NCBI GenBank assembly: GCA_900752345.1
Contig: CAADVA010000023.1
Span: 1-7,174, forward strand
Reading direction: 5' to 3'
DNA: 7,174 nucleotides
DNA from: an uncultured Collinsella sp.
GTDB lineage: Bacteria > Actinomycetota > Coriobacteriia > Coriobacteriales > Coriobacteriaceae
Shown here: positions 6,384 through 7,174 of the stretch, one piece after another
Layout: every line of letters begins with the position of its first letter
How positions within the stretch are numbered: the stretch's first letter is position 1
Made by a program: the position numbers and the translations under genes
The notes under the pieces: generated by a model
What the model was told of the DNA's origin: nothing
Database searches by the model: none
What the model saw: the letters and a program-made list of their open reading frames with translations, nothing else

Positions 6384-7174
6384 ATGATCGGAACCCACAC
6401 CTCATCGTCCTACACTCCGCACGTCGACGTCGACCCCGCTGACCGCCCGCTTATCCTGGTAGCACCACGCTGGGAAGAAGCGAAGCCCTATTTGAGCGAG
6501 ACGCTCTCCCCCAACGAGGAGATTGCGAGCGTATTTGTCGACGCCATTCTTGCCGCCGGCGGTCTGCCGCTGCAGATGTCCATTACCGAAGACGTCGACG
6601 TTATCCGTCATTACGTTGAAATCGCCGACGGTATCGCTATTCCCGGCGGCCCGGACGTCAACCCCAAGCGCTGGGGCGACGAGCGTCCCTACGACCCCAC
6701 ACTGTGCTGCGAGATTCGCGACCGTTTTGAGTTTAAGCTGGTTAACGAGGTACTTCGCGCCAAGAAGCCGCTCTTTACCACCTGCCGCGGCACGCAGCTG
6801 CTCAACGTCGCCACCGGCGGCACCCTGTGCATGGACGTGCCGAGCCTGGGCGCGCGCGAGGGTCGCACGCAGTGGCGCCACACCCACGTGCTCAACGACC
6901 CCGTGCACCCCGTCGAGGTCATGCCGGGCTCGCTGCTGGAGCGCGCGGTTGGCGGGCACAGGCTGATCCAGACCAACTCGGCACATCACTGCTGCGTCGA
7001 TCGTCTGGGTAAGAGCACGCGCTTGGTCGCCAAGGCAACCGACGGCGTTCCCGAGTGCATCGCAGTCGACGGCCAGCCGTTCTGTCTGGGCGTGCAATGG
7101 CACCCTGAGTACACGTGGAAGACGCTCGAGACCGACTTTAACCTGTGGAAGTCGTTTGTCGAGGCGGCGGCCAA
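6384..7174 (+). CDS. gamma-glutamyl-gamma-aminobutyrate hydrolase-like protein, peptidase C26 (partial)
   Basis: The frame is open from the ATG at 6384 to the window edge, giving 263 residues. It is a class I glutamine-amidotransferase-like hydrolase. Markers are IPGGPDVNP (86-94), the nucleophile elbow TTCRGTQLLNVATGG (132-146) with Cys134 as predicted nucleophile, TNSAHHCCVDRLG (197-209), and GVQWHPE (236-242) with His240 and Glu242 completing the triad. PuuD-type C26 enzymes cut gamma-glutamyl bonds, for example in gamma-glutamyl-GABA, releasing glutamate. PuuD is about 254 residues, so little should be missing; residues 1-21 look like a dispensable extension. The ribosome site is weak (GAAAG at 6371-6375). 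It follows gluA by 51 bp without a terminator, so co-transcription is likely. The exact substrate is unknown, and relatives may act on folate or peptide gamma-glutamyl bonds. Confidence 0.85.
   Translation, partial: MIGTHTSSSYTPHVDVDPADRPLILVAPRWEEAKPYLSETLSPNEEIASVFVDAILAAGGLPLQMSITEDVDVIRHYVEIADGIAIPGGPDVNPKRWGDERPYDPTLCCEIRDRFEFKLVNEVLRAKKPLFTTCRGTQLLNVATGGTLCMDVPSLGAREGRTQWRHTHVLNDPVHPVEVMPGSLLERAVGGHRLIQTNSAHHCCVDRLGKSTRLVAKATDGVPECIAVDGQPFCLGVQWHPEYTWKTLETDFNLWKSFVEAAA

Noticed and set aside
4797..6398. Leftward open frame of 533 codons opposite gluD and gluA
   Set aside because: It spans two well-supported genes and their gap, has a shadow-type composition and shows no recognisable motif.

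Overview
The window looks like chromosomal DNA from a high-GC Gram-positive bacterium, most likely a gut actinobacterium of the class Coriobacteriia such as Collinsella. The evidence is the GC-rich third codon positions, a GluBCDA-type amino-acid importer with two different permeases as in other actinobacteria, and intergenic hairpins carrying a CCTGTCCC loop, which I recall from Collinsella-like genomes. The genus is inferred, not proven.

Layout. Bases 1-472 hold the first 157 codons of a leftward HD-domain hydrolase, cut by the window edge. Bases 473-700 are a divergent intergenic region with short perfect palindromes. A 593-residue thiamine-diphosphate enzyme of the DXS (1-deoxyxylulose-5-phosphate synthase) family runs from 701 to 2482 and ends at a strong intrinsic terminator. 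The 425-bp gap that follows (2483-2907) has no gene. It holds the terminator, a long imperfect inverted repeat, two hairpins that share a loop motif but not a stem, and a good housekeeping promoter. I see nothing recognisable in 2668-2757.

That promoter drives a four-gene polar amino-acid (probably glutamate-type) ABC importer: lipoprotein binding protein (2908-3903), two permeases overlapping by 4 bp (4042-4701 and 4698-5531) and the ATPase (5568-6332). A hairpin with a weak T tract between the binding-protein gene and the first permease probably lowers expression of the membrane and ATPase genes relative to the binding protein. Fifty-one bases after the ATPase, with no terminator between, starts a class-C26 gamma-glutamyl hydrolase (PuuD-like) that runs off the right edge. 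An importer for glutamate-like compounds next to an enzyme that cleaves gamma-glutamyl bonds suggests linked use of glutamate, though this is inference.

The most interesting item is the DXS-family protein. It keeps the thiamine-diphosphate machinery but lacks the two arginines that hold the glyceraldehyde-3-phosphate phosphate in authentic DXS. It is therefore probably not a standard DXS, and its real acceptor is unknown.
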